Assembly (NCBI GenBank): GCA_965207165.1
Contig: OZ242265.1
Coordinates: forward strand, 1,054,001-1,118,000
From: JAAXHV01 sp965207165
GTDB lineage: Bacteria > Pseudomonadota > Gammaproteobacteria > Eutrophobiales > Eutrophobiaceae
Length of the DNA: 64,000 bases
Direction of reading: 5' to 3'
Part shown: in pieces, positions 41,703-50,906 of the stretch
Position numbering within the stretch: the first letter of the stretch is position 1
Layout of the letters: every line of letters begins with the position of its first letter
Notes under the pieces: generated by a model
Database searches by the model: none
What the model was told of the DNA's origin: nothing
The model's input: only the letters and a program-made list of their open reading frames with translations
Program-made: the position numbers and the translations under genes

Positions 41703-42505
41703 CCTTTGATTTTGCCGCCTTGCTGGTACTGCTCACCGTTGCCAGCGGAATAATCTGGGGATTGGACAGCCTGTTTTTTGCCCGGGGCAGAAAAGCCTCT
41801 GCTGCCGGCGAGGCGCGTCCCGAACCGTTAATCGTCGATTACGCCCGGTCACTGTTTCCCGTGTTCCTGATCGTGCTGGTGTTGCGCTCATTCATCATTG
41901 AACCGTTCCGGATTCCGTCCGCGTCCATGATGCCGACGTTACTGAGAGGGGATTTCATCCTGGTAAACAAGTATGACTACGGCGTGCGCCTGCCTGTGCT
42001 GAACGCCAAGGTGTTCGGTAACGGGAAACCGCGCCGGGGCCACGTTGTCGTCTTTCGTTACCCTGAAGATCCAACCATTCCCTTTATCAAGCGTGTTGTG
42101 GGGGTGCCGGGGGACCACCTGCAGTATAAAGACAAGAGCCTGACCATAAACGGTGTGGAAGTCGACCTCAAACTCAAGGGGGTTTATCGCAGTAACGGTG
42201 TAGGCAAAAGAGAGAACGGCTCATACCGGTTAGCGGAAAAACTGGGCGAACACGACCACGATATTCTCATCAATCCGTTACAACCCTCGTCCGTGGTGGT
42301 TGACCGGGAAATCCCGGAAGGACATTATTTTGTCCTGGGAGATAACCGCGACAACAGCAGGGACAGCCGCTACTGGGGCCTGGTCCCCGATGAGAACCTC
42401 GTGGGGAGGGCATTTTATATCTGGATGAACTGGAGCAACGACAGTATCTTTGATCTCGGCAGCTGGGACGTGGATTGGGATCGGATTGGGTCTGATATCA
42501 ACTAG
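41699..42505 (+). CDS. lepB: Signal peptidase I
   Basis: A 268-aa inner-membrane protease that removes signal peptides. One or two N-terminal helices are followed by the catalytic box PSASMMPTL with S76 and the lysine K131 in FIKRVVGVPGD; the GDNRDNSRDSR motif lies near the C-terminus. Slightly shorter than E. coli LepB (324 aa), as in many non-enteric gammaproteobacteria. It precedes rnc by 59 bases. Confidence 0.97.
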   Translation: MTFDFAALLVLLTVASGIIWGLDSLFFARGRKASAAGEARPEPLIVDYARSLFPVFLIVLVLRSFIIEPFRIPSASMMPTLLRGDFILVNKYDYGVRLPVLNAKVFGNGKPRRGHVVVFRYPEDPTIPFIKRVVGVPGDHLQYKDKSLTINGVEVDLKLKGVYRSNGVGKRENGSYRLAEKLGEHDHDILINPLQPSSVVVDREIPEGHYFVLGDNRDNSRDSRYWGLVPDENLVGRAFYIWMNWSNDSIFDLGSWDVDWDRIGSDIN

Positions 42506-42564
42506 TTCGCCTGCGGACCAATCCTGTGCCCGCGGTGATCCAGTCATGATACACTTCACCCCGT

Positions 42565-43272
42565 ATGACGCAGCTTGACACAGGTAAGGATTTACTACTG
42601 CATATCAAAGATGTCACAGGGCATGCCTTCAGCGATGCCGGATTATTGACCCAGGCATTAACCCACCGCAGTTTCAGCAGGGGTCATAACGAAAGATTCG
42701 AATTCCTGGGAGATGCGTTGCTCGGCATGTTCATTGCCGACGAACTGTTCACCAGGTTTCCGGAAGCAGCAGAAAGCGACCTGACGCGTATGCGTTCATC
42801 CCTGGTGAAAAAGGACACGCTTGCGCTACTCGCAAGACATCTCGACCTGGGAAATCACATCAGGTTCGGAATTGGCGAATCCAGAAGTGGAGGAGGACGC
42901 AAGGAATCACTGTTGGCAAACGCCCTGGAGGCGTTAATCGGGGCAATTTACCTGGATTCAGACCTGGACAACTGCCGTCTGTGCATCCAGCGGATATATG
43001 CCCCCCTGCTTGACACCATGAGCGCCGGGAACGTACCGAAAGATCCCAAATCCGAATTGCAGGAATACCTGCAGGCCAACAAAAAATCATTGCCTGCCTA
43101 TAACGTGATTGCCGAAGAAGGTGGAGCGCACGATAAACTGTTCACCATAGAGTGTTACGTCGACGGCCTTGCCGAACCCGTTGTCGCAAAAGGCAAAAGC
43201 AAAAGAAACGCTGAACAAACGGCAGCCAGGACGGCGCTGGAAAAGATAGCCCTGGATGCCGATCAAGGCTGA
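42565..43272 (+). CDS. rnc: Ribonuclease III
   Basis: A 235-aa double-strand RNase for rRNA and mRNA processing. The signature ERFEFLGDALL is at 43-53, with metal ligands E46 and D50, and further acidic residues near 120; the C-terminal dsRNA-binding domain runs from about 158 and ends with GKSKRNAEQTAARTALEKI. It overlaps era by 17 bases, as in E. coli. Confidence 0.98.
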   Translation: MTQLDTGKDLLLHIKDVTGHAFSDAGLLTQALTHRSFSRGHNERFEFLGDALLGMFIADELFTRFPEAAESDLTRMRSSLVKKDTLALLARHLDLGNHIRFGIGESRSGGGRKESLLANALEALIGAIYLDSDLDNCRLCIQRIYAPLLDTMSAGNVPKDPKSELQEYLQANKKSLPAYNVIAEEGGAHDKLFTIECYVDGLAEPVVAKGKSKRNAEQTAARTALEKIALDADQG

Positions 43273-44164
43273 GCACGGCAACGGCTTCAGGGCCGGTTAC
43301 GTTTCCATAGTGGGACGGCCCAACGTCGGTAAATCGACGTTGTTGAACCGATTGATTGAACAAAAAATCAGTATTGTCACCAGAAAACCGCAAACCACGC
43401 GCTGGCAGATCAGGGGGATCAAATCGGCACCGGATTACCAGATAGTCTTTTCGGATACACCGGGCTACCAGAATACCTATAAAAGCGCCATCAACCGCTA
43501 CATGAACAGGGAGGTAGTAAATTCACTGGCTCACCTCGACGTGGTGTTGTTCGTGGTCGAAGCCGTAAAATGGTACCGGGAAGATGATTTCGTTGCCGAT
43601 CTGTTAAAGGATGTCAGTGCGCCTGTTGTGCTGGTTATCAATAAACTGGACCTGCTCAAGGACCGCACTTTGCTGCTGCCGTATATAAATACAATGCAGG
43701 AAAAACTGTCATTCACGGAAATCATGCCGCTCAGCGCAAGACGCCGGCGCGATATCTCTGCGCTGGAACGTAAAATCGTTTCAATGCTGCCTGCAGGAGA
43801 ACCCCTGTTCCCGGATGACCAGGTAAGCGATAAAAGCATACGCTTCCTGGCGGCTGAATATATCAGGGAGAAGGTGATGGCAAAACTGGGAGATGAACTG
43901 CCCTACAGGGTATCCGTTACAATTGATGAGTTCGATGAAGAGACAAGCTTGTTCTCCATATTTGCCACTATCTGGGTGGAACGCCGGTCACACCGCGCCA
44001 TAATCATCGGCGACAGCGGCAAGATGTTAAAATCAATTGGGGCTGAAGCACGCATAGAACTGGAAAAATTCCTGGCAAAAAAGGTGTACCTGCAAACCTG
44101 GGTGAAAACCAAACAAAGCTGGACGGATGACGTCAAGGCCCTGAAGACACTGGGGTATGATTAG
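43256..44164 (+). CDS. era: GTPase Era
   Basis: A 302-aa GTPase needed for 16S rRNA maturation and 30S assembly. G1 is GRPNVGKS (20-27), with SDTPGYQ and NKLDLL further on; a C-terminal KH domain (about 200-290) includes the GDSGKMLKSIGAEARIELE segment that binds the 3' end of 16S rRNA. ATG 43256 lies within rnc, giving a 17-base overlap. Confidence 0.97.
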   Translation: MPIKAEHGNGFRAGYVSIVGRPNVGKSTLLNRLIEQKISIVTRKPQTTRWQIRGIKSAPDYQIVFSDTPGYQNTYKSAINRYMNREVVNSLAHLDVVLFVVEAVKWYREDDFVADLLKDVSAPVVLVINKLDLLKDRTLLLPYINTMQEKLSFTEIMPLSARRRRDISALERKIVSMLPAGEPLFPDDQVSDKSIRFLAAEYIREKVMAKLGDELPYRVSVTIDEFDEETSLFSIFATIWVERRSHRAIIIGDSGKMLKSIGAEARIELEKFLAKKVYLQTWVKTKQSWTDDVKALKTLGYD

Positions 44165-44177
44165 GAATTGAATAGCC

Positions 44178-44885
44178 GTGAGGGCTGAACTTAATCCCTG
44201 CTTCATCCTGCACAATCGTTCCTACCGTGAAACGAGCCTCTTGCTGGATGTGTTTTCGCGTCTGCACGGCAGGGTCAGCCTGGTCGCTAAAGGAGCCAGA
44301 AAACAGAAAAATAACAAACGGGCATTATTGCAACCGGGACGGAAAATCAATATCGCCTGGTCGATGCGCCGGGAATTGGGCACCCTGACCCTGGTGGAAC
44401 CCTGCCAGGACAGCCGGCCTTGCGGAACAGGGGGGGTGCTGACCGTTTTTTACATAAATGAACTGCTGGTCAGGCTGCTGCACCGGCACGAACCGCATCC
44501 GGAACTCTTCGATGCCTATGAAGAAGCCATCGATAAATTATATGATATGTCTACGGAACAACAGACGCTCAGGATATTTGAAAAGCGCCTGCTCGAAGCA
44601 CTGGGTTATGGACTGGTGCTGGACGCGGATACGGAAGGCAATGCCATCCGCCCGGATGGGCATTATAATTACCTGCCGGAACAGGGGCCGGTTCCAATTG
44701 CCGCGGCCAACGGAGGCGGCCTGACAGTCTCCGGACGGACGTTGCGGGCCCTGGCGGAAGAGGAGTTTATCGATGAATCCATACTGGCTGAGGCCAAACA
44801 ACTGATGAGAATGGTGTTGCGAAATTTACTGGGCGACAAACCACTGGCAAGCAGGGAACTGTACAAGCACAGCCTGGGTACGTGA
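44178..44885 (+). CDS. recO: DNA repair protein RecO
   Basis: A 235-aa recombination mediator that loads RecA with RecR. It starts with GTG 44178. The N-terminal OB-fold (CFILHNRSYRETSLLLDVFSR) is followed by LVAKGARKQKN and the helical domain with YINELLVRLLHRHEPHP. It lacks a clear four-cysteine zinc site, as is common in proteobacteria. It follows era by 13 bases in the usual rnc-era-recO-pdxJ order. Confidence 0.95.
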   Translation: MRAELNPCFILHNRSYRETSLLLDVFSRLHGRVSLVAKGARKQKNNKRALLQPGRKINIAWSMRRELGTLTLVEPCQDSRPCGTGGVLTVFYINELLVRLLHRHEPHPELFDAYEEAIDKLYDMSTEQQTLRIFEKRLLEALGYGLVLDADTEGNAIRPDGHYNYLPEQGPVPIAAANGGGLTVSGRTLRALAEEEFIDESILAEAKQLMRMVLRNLLGDKPLASRELYKHSLGT

Positions 44886-44899
44886 CGCCGGAGCAGTCA

Positions 44900-45631
44900 A
44901 TGAAGCCGATAAAACTGGGTGTTAACATCGACCACGTGGCAACACTGCGCCAGGCCAGGCTGACACGGTATCCCGAACCGGTCCACGCCGCGCTGACCGC
45001 AGAACAGGCGGGGGCGGATTCAATTACCATACACCTGCGCGAGGACCGCCGGCATATCCAGGAGCGGGACGTGGAAATGCTGAAGGACGTGCTGACGATA
45101 CCGATAAACCTGGAAATGGCCGTTACCGATGGCATGGTGAAATTTGCGGAGAGATTGAAACCGGACTATTGCTGCTTCGTCCCCGAACGCCGGGAGGAAT
45201 TGACTACGGAAGGCGGCCTGGAAGTGATCGGGCAACAAGACAGGATCCGGGAAGCCTGCACCAGGCTGCAGGCAAACGGCTCGAAGGTATCGTTGTTCAT
45301 CGACGCAGACGCCGGCCAGATTGACGCAACAATCGCCACCGGCGCGGACATGATAGAAATTCATACCGGCCACTACGCGGATTGTGAAGACGCTCAATCA
45401 CGCCGGTCTGAATTTCATAAAATCGAACAGGCTGTCGCACATGCGGCCAAAACAACGCTGCAAATCAATGCAGGGCACGGATTGCACTATCACAATGTCA
45501 ACCCCGTCGCTGCGATCAGGGAGATCGCCGAACTGAATATCGGCCATTCCATCATTGCCCGGGCTGTATTTTCCGGGCTTTACCAGGCTGTGCGGGACAT
45601 GAAAACCCTGATGGATGAGGCCAGACGTTGA
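44900..45631 (+). CDS. pdxJ: Pyridoxine 5'-phosphate synthase
   Basis: A 243-aa TIM-barrel enzyme joining deoxyxylulose phosphate and aminoacetone phosphate in vitamin B6 synthesis. ATG 44900 is preferred over GTG 44882, because GGAG sits 6 bases before it and the length then equals the family standard. Motifs include GVNIDHVATLRQAR, HLREDRRHIQERD and AGHGLHYHNV. In many gammaproteobacteria acpS follows; here a tungsten oxidoreductase gene does. Confidence 0.97.
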   Translation: MKPIKLGVNIDHVATLRQARLTRYPEPVHAALTAEQAGADSITIHLREDRRHIQERDVEMLKDVLTIPINLEMAVTDGMVKFAERLKPDYCCFVPERREELTTEGGLEVIGQQDRIREACTRLQANGSKVSLFIDADAGQIDATIATGADMIEIHTGHYADCEDAQSRRSEFHKIEQAVAHAAKTTLQINAGHGLHYHNVNPVAAIREIAELNIGHSIIARAVFSGLYQAVRDMKTLMDEARR

Positions 45632-45639
45632 GGCTTCCC

Positions 45640-47382
45640 GTGGCCGCCTGGGACAACGATAAAATTATCCGTGTCGACATGACGCGCGGGTCGGTCTCGG
45701 TCGAAATTTACCCTGCTGAATGGAAATACCTGGGCGGGCGCGCATTGATTGCCAGGATCCTTCTCAAGCAATGTCCCCCCCAATGTGACCCCCTGGGTCC
45801 TGATAACGTGCTGGTGATTGCGCCGGGCGTGTTATCGGGTTCCATGGCGCCGACATCCGGGCGTTTGTCCATCGGTTGCAAAAGCCCGCTGACAGGCGGC
45901 ATAAAGGAAGCCAATGTCGGGGGCGAACCGGCCCAGGACCTGATGAAACTGGGATACAGGGCGATCGTGATCACAGGAAAGCCCGCAGGGGTAAATCACC
46001 GCTGGGGGCTGATCATCGACGGTGAAACCGTGCGTCTGGTCGCCGCCGATGAATTCAAAGGTATGTGGAATTATGCCTGCTGCGAAAAACTGCTGGCTCA
46101 ACACCCTGAATCGGCATCCGCCATATCCATCGGTCCCGCAGGAGAGCATATGCTGGCTGCTGCCTCTATAGCCTGCACCGATCGCAGCAAGGGCCGCCAC
46201 CCCGCCAGACACGCGGCGCGTGGCGGCGTGGGCGCCGTAATGGGTGCGAAATGCCTTAAATGGATATTGATCGACCCAGGCAGGGCGCCGTTGCGAAAAG
46301 CTGAGGAACAAAAGGCGTTCGCCGGGTATAAAAAATCATTCAGCCAGGATTACCTGAGCAACGGCCGCCACGACGCGTTCAAATACGGCACCAGTTCCCT
46401 GGTGCCCACTGCCAATATGCTGCACGCGTTCCCCTACAAAAACCGGACTTCGGGCCAGAACCCGGAATGGGAAAAACTGGACGGGGCAAGAATACTCGAA
46501 TCTTTCGAAACCAGGGGAGGGGGGATGCACAACTGCCTGACAGGTTGTATCGTACGCTGCTCCAACGTGGTTCACGATGAACACGGGCATTACCTGACCT
46601 CCGCCCTGGAATTTGAAACCATCACCCTGCTGGGTTCGAACTGCGCCATCAACGACTGGGAAGAAATCGCCCGCCTGGACCGCCTGTGCGACGAAGTGGG
46701 CATAGACACCATCGAGACCGGCGCGGCATTTGCCGTGTACATGGACTCCGGCGGACTGGAATGGGGCGATGCGGAAGGGGTCAAGGCAATCATCCGCAAT
46801 GATGTCGCCAATGCAACCGAGCTGGGCAGACAAATCGGCAACGGGGCATTAGCCATCGGCACTGCGCGCGGGCATCACCGCATACCCCATAACAAAGGGC
46901 AGGCGATCCCGGCTTTCGACCCGCGGCCGTTCAAGGCCACGGGTATCACCTACTGCTCAAGCGCCATGGGCGCCGACCATACCGCAGGTCTCGTGTTCGA
47001 CCAGGATTTAACGGAAGCAGAGGCGGTACGGCGCTCCCAGGAACTGCAGATCATCAACGCGGTCGGGGACTCAACCGGTTTTTGTATCTTCCTGGGTCCT
47101 ACGCTGGAAGAGACTGCCCGTTATCTGTCACCGTTCTTCGGTGAGAAAATCACGGCCCAACAGATGGCTGACATCGGCTGGCAATGTCTGGCCGACGAAT
47201 GGCGCTTCAACGACGGCGCCGGGTTTACGCACAAGGATGATGCCTGCCCGGAATGTATCCGTACGGAAGGCATCGGCCCCAATCAATCCATGGTGTTCGA
47301 CATCAGTGACAAGGCGATCGCTGCTGCCAAAGTAAGACAACCGCCCAGGGACAAACTCTATAACACGTCACCTGCCGGCTGA
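45640..47382 (+). CDS. Aldehyde:ferredoxin oxidoreductase family protein (tungsten/molybdopterin type)
   Basis: A 580-aa member of the AOR family, which carries W-bis-pterin and one [4Fe-4S] cluster and oxidises aldehydes or related compounds. Cluster cysteines are C299, C303 and C307 (NCLTGCIVRC, spacing x3-x3) and C482 (STGFCIFLG). Pterin contacts are expected in the N-terminal RGGVGAVMG and GGRALIARIL regions, both clear. Starts TTG 45628 (overlapping pdxJ) and GTG 45640 both have GAGG nearby; GTG gives the family-typical N-terminus. No ferredoxin partner or tungstate transporter lies close by. The family is mostly anaerobic, so its presence in a housekeeping block suggests acquisition. 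Confidence 0.92.
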   Translation: MAAWDNDKIIRVDMTRGSVSVEIYPAEWKYLGGRALIARILLKQCPPQCDPLGPDNVLVIAPGVLSGSMAPTSGRLSIGCKSPLTGGIKEANVGGEPAQDLMKLGYRAIVITGKPAGVNHRWGLIIDGETVRLVAADEFKGMWNYACCEKLLAQHPESASAISIGPAGEHMLAAASIACTDRSKGRHPARHAARGGVGAVMGAKCLKWILIDPGRAPLRKAEEQKAFAGYKKSFSQDYLSNGRHDAFKYGTSSLVPTANMLHAFPYKNRTSGQNPEWEKLDGARILESFETRGGGMHNCLTGCIVRCSNVVHDEHGHYLTSALEFETITLLGSNCAINDWEEIARLDRLCDEVGIDTIETGAAFAVYMDSGGLEWGDAEGVKAIIRNDVANATELGRQIGNGALAIGTARGHHRIPHNKGQAIPAFDPRPFKATGITYCSSAMGADHTAGLVFDQDLTEAEAVRRSQELQIINAVGDSTGFCIFLGPTLEETARYLSPFFGEKITAQQMADIGWQCLADEWRFNDGAGFTHKDDACPECIRTEGIGPNQSMVFDISDKAIAAAKVRQPPRDKLYNTSPAG

Positions 47383-47395
47383 ACAGCGCCCGCAT

Positions 47396-48376
47396 TCACC
47401 CGGGCAGGTGGTACTGAGCCTGTGCTTGACTCAGGCGGGTCAACACCTGTTCCAGGTCATCCGGCAACGGCGCGCTGAACTGGTACTGCCCGGTCTTTTT
47501 CAATACGGGCACGGCGAGTTTGCCGGCGTGCAGGAACATGCGCTTCAGACCGAGTTTGCGCATTTTCCTGTTGAATTCCCTGTCTCCGTATTTGCCGTCG
47601 CCGGCAACGGGATGACCGATGGAGGCGGCATGCACCCGGATCTGATGGGTCCGGCCGGTGGCGGTCCTGACCTTGACGAGGGTTGCACCCCGGAAGACTT
47701 TTACCGTTGAAAATCCGGAGATGGCGGATTTGCCGGACTCGTCCGGCCTGACCTGGCCTTCGCCCTGGCGGTTCCTGTGACGCTGCAACGGGGTATTCAC
47801 CCTGAGATTTTTTTTGCGCAAGCGGCCTTGCAACAAAGCGTCGTATTCTTTCTTCACTTCCCCGTTTTTCAGGGCCTGGTTGACCTGGCGCAGGACAACC
47901 ATGTCTTTCGCTATCAACAGGCAGCCGGAAGTCTCCTTGTCCAGACGATGGACAAGGTGCAGGGTCTGCGCCGGCGGGGACAGTTCGCGCAATGCTTCAA
48001 TAATGCCGAAGGCGCTGCCGCTGCCTGCATGCACGACCACGCCGGGGGGTTTGTTGACAACGACGATCCGTTCATCCTCGTGCATCACACAGGCCCGGAT
48101 CATATCGACCAGGCGCGCCGGCGGTTTACCGGGGTCTGTGCGCGGTTGCTCAAACACCGGAGGTATACGGATATCATCACCTGGCTGCAGACGATAGTCC
48201 GGCTTGATCCTGCCACCGTTGGCCCTGACTTCCCCGCGCCTCAGCATCTGGTAAATCCGGCTTTTTGGTATTGTTTTCAGGTGGGCAAGCAGAAAGTTGT
48301 CGATACGCCGGCCCGCCTGTTCAGGACTGACGGCAATATTTTCCGCTCTGCTCCTGTTGCTGCTGAATTGTGACAT
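47396..48376 (-). CDS. rluC: 23S rRNA pseudouridine synthase RluC
   Basis: A 326-aa RluA-family enzyme with an N-terminal S4 RNA-binding domain (about 25-85) and the catalytic HRLDKETSG motif in which D is the nucleophile. ATG 48376 is chosen; TTG 48385 is a poorer alternative. Its position divergent from rne is the same as in E. coli, where rluC modifies U955, U2504 and U2580, which supports the C subtype over RluD. Confidence 0.94.
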   Translation of the reverse strand: MSQFSSNRSRAENIAVSPEQAGRRIDNFLLAHLKTIPKSRIYQMLRRGEVRANGGRIKPDYRLQPGDDIRIPPVFEQPRTDPGKPPARLVDMIRACVMHEDERIVVVNKPPGVVVHAGSGSAFGIIEALRELSPPAQTLHLVHRLDKETSGCLLIAKDMVVLRQVNQALKNGEVKKEYDALLQGRLRKKNLRVNTPLQRHRNRQGEGQVRPDESGKSAISGFSTVKVFRGATLVKVRTATGRTHQIRVHAASIGHPVAGDGKYGDREFNRKMRKLGLKRMFLHAGKLAVPVLKKTGQYQFSAPLPDDLEQVLTRLSQAQAQYHLPG

Positions 48377-48385
48377 TTTAAACAA

Positions 48386-48855
48386 TGAGATTGCCGTAAG
48401 GCCGCAAGTTTGTTATATTTACACTTGCTGACGCTGAAAATCAGATATCCTGCAAGGATAAGCCATTACAAAGCGCCTGTCTTTAACAGCGGTAGAATTT
48501 GAGAACCGGAACCCGATCCGGTATGGATTGACATAATGGCGCTCCAGCTCTGACAGCGAAGCGATAGGGAAGGATCAAGTGTTTGTTGCAGGAAAGCACA
48601 TTGCCTGATGAACACCGGTAACCCGGATTCGAGGCAGTCATCAGGCGGAAAGTGATTTATGAAAGCCCGGGAATAACAAATCGTCGGGACAGACGCTTTA
48701 CAAAGTACACCCGTATCGGTGTACCCGGGATTAGTAGCGGCTGCGCAACAGCAGCACGAAAACAGAATTACGCGGCTCCCAGTTGTCAGCCGGGATGGCT
48801 GGTGCCTGACTGTAGGTCAGAACATGGTCGAGCCGGTACGTAAAGGATATTTACA
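48386..48855 (+). promoter_or_regulatory. Long structured leader of rne
   Basis: The 479-bp gap between rluC and rne contains no open gene. It carries stable stems: GCCTGATGA (48603-48611) pairs perfectly with TCATCAGGC (48638-48646), and GTACACC-CGTATC-GGTGTAC forms a hairpin at 48705-48724. In E. coli rne has a long structured 5' leader through which RNase E controls its own mRNA; position and length match that idea. AAAGGA lies 8 bases before the rne ATG. Confidence 0.55.
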
Positions 48856-50874
48856 ATGAAAAGAATGTTGATTAACGCAACTCAGCCGGAAGAGTTGCGA
48901 GTGGCGCTAGTGGACGGCCAACGCCTGTACGATCTTGATATCGAAGCAACAGGGCGTGAACAGAAGAAGTCAAATATCTATAAATGCAAGATTGTCAGGA
49001 TTGAACCCAGTCTTGAGGCTGCATTTGTCGATTTCGGAGCCGAAAGACATGGTTTCCTGCCGTTCAAGGAAATAGCCCGCTCCCTTCTCAAATCCAAGAA
49101 CAGTGAGGATAATCGCGGCCGCATAAACGTCAAGGACGCATTGGAAGTGGGACAGGAATATATTGTCCAGGTGGAAAAGGAAGAACGCGGAAATAAAGGC
49201 GCGGCGCTCACCACCTTCATCAGCCTTGCCGGGCGCTACCTGGTGCTGATGCCTAATAACCCCAGGGCAGGGGGCGTCTCAAGACAGATTGAGGGCAATG
49301 ACCGCAGTGATGCCCGGGAGGCAATGAGCACCCTGGAAATACCTCAGGGCATGGGCTTGATACTGCGCACTGCCGGTGTCGGCAAAAGCGCAGAAGAACT
49401 GCAATGGGACCTGGATTACCTGAAAGTACTCTGGGACTCAATCAAAACAACCGCAAAGGAAAAGCCGGGGCCGTTTCTCATTTACCAGGAGAGCGAAGTC
49501 ATTATCAGGGCCATCCGGGATTACCTGAGAAACGATATCGCCGAGATCTGGATTGATGATAATGATATCTTCCACCGGGCGCGGGACTTCATGCAACAGG
49601 TTATGCCCCATAACCTGCCCAAGCTGAAGCTTTACTCCGGCAGCGACCCCTTGTTCAGCCGCTACCAGATTGAAGGCCAGATAGAGACCGCGTATGCCCG
49701 CGAGGTTCAACTTCCTTCAGGGGGAGTGCTGATCATCGACCATACCGAAGCCCTGACATCCGTAGATATCAATTCGGCACGCGCCACCAAGGGTGAGGAT
49801 ATTGAGGAAACGGCATTCAATACCAACCTTGAAGCAGCCGATGAAATAGCACGCCAGTTGCGTCTCCGCGACCTGGGTGGCCTGTTTGTCATCGACTTTA
49901 TCGATATGGCGAGCAACAGGAACCAGCGCGATGTCGAAAACCGCCTGAGGGACGGCCTCAAGGTGGACCGGGCCCGGGTACAGACCGGGCGAATTTCGCG
50001 CTTTGGCCTGCTTGAAATGTCGCGCCAGAGATTAAGGCCTTCACTGGGCGAATCAAGCCACATTCCGTGCCCGCGCTGCGACGGACAAGGAACTATTCGC
50101 GATATCAAGTCGCTGTCACTGGCGGTCCTGCGCATTATCCAGGAAGAGGCCATGAAGGAACTGACCGCCAAGGTGGTGGCCCAGTTACCGGTGGATGCCG
50201 CTACCTTTTTGCTGAATGAAAAGCGCCAGTCCATACGCGATATAGAGCAACGCCTCGATGTGGAGATTATCATCAGTCCCAACCCTATGATGGAAACCCC
50301 ACAATACCTGGTCCAGCGTATGAACCTGTCCGAGTCCGCGGCAGATTCATCCCAGAAAGAAAGCTACAAGTTTGCGGAGGTCAGACAGGATAATCCCGGT
50401 ACAGCCATTACCAACGAAAACCGGAAACCGCCGGAGAAACCTGCACTGACCCAGATTATCCCGGAAAGCCCGGTACCTACGGCTCAAGCGAATAAAGGTA
50501 TTGGAATAATGAGCCGGTTATTCAACAAATTGTTCGGCGGCACGGAAACAAAGAAGCAGGAGAGCAAACCATCGCCTCGCAACAAGCCACAGTCGTCACG
50601 CAGCAGGAACAGAAACAGGTATTCAGGTAATTCTTCCGGCAGGCAACAACAACGCAGGAATCCCCGCAGAAACGAAAATACAGGATCGGGCAATCAGCGC
50701 CGGCAGGGAAACCGGGACCAGGGCGGAAATGAAGGCAGGCAATCCCGTTCTTCATCGAGAGGCAGGGGAACACGTGAGAAAAAGCAGACCAGCGAGAGTC
50801 CGGAAAGCAGTACCAAAACGGAAAATACAACTGAGAAAAAAGAAGTTGCGGTTACCGCTACCCCGGAGGAATGA
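48856..50874 (+). CDS. rne: Ribonuclease E
   Basis: A 672-aa endoribonuclease, the core of RNA decay. The N-terminal catalytic half has the S1 domain (about 36-120), the DNase I-like region with VDINSARAT and FIDMASNRNQRDVENRL, and the zinc link CPRCDGQGT. The C-terminal region (from about 500) is disordered and rich in Arg, Asn, Gln and Ser, with RNA-binding arginine stretches, but much shorter than in E. coli (1061 aa), so the scaffold for degradosome partners is reduced. The distance to sppA is 32 bases. Confidence 0.96.
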   Translation: MKRMLINATQPEELRVALVDGQRLYDLDIEATGREQKKSNIYKCKIVRIEPSLEAAFVDFGAERHGFLPFKEIARSLLKSKNSEDNRGRINVKDALEVGQEYIVQVEKEERGNKGAALTTFISLAGRYLVLMPNNPRAGGVSRQIEGNDRSDAREAMSTLEIPQGMGLILRTAGVGKSAEELQWDLDYLKVLWDSIKTTAKEKPGPFLIYQESEVIIRAIRDYLRNDIAEIWIDDNDIFHRARDFMQQVMPHNLPKLKLYSGSDPLFSRYQIEGQIETAYAREVQLPSGGVLIIDHTEALTSVDINSARATKGEDIEETAFNTNLEAADEIARQLRLRDLGGLFVIDFIDMASNRNQRDVENRLRDGLKVDRARVQTGRISRFGLLEMSRQRLRPSLGESSHIPCPRCDGQGTIRDIKSLSLAVLRIIQEEAMKELTAKVVAQLPVDAATFLLNEKRQSIRDIEQRLDVEIIISPNPMMETPQYLVQRMNLSESAADSSQKESYKFAEVRQDNPGTAITNENRKPPEKPALTQIIPESPVPTAQANKGIGIMSRLFNKLFGGTETKKQESKPSPRNKPQSSRSRNRNRYSGNSSGRQQQRRNPRRNENTGSGNQRRQGNRDQGGNEGRQSRSSSRGRGTREKKQTSESPESSTKTENTTEKKEVAVTATPEE

Positions 50875-50906
50875 CGTTTAGCAGGTAACAATCTCGCAAA
50901 CTGACC

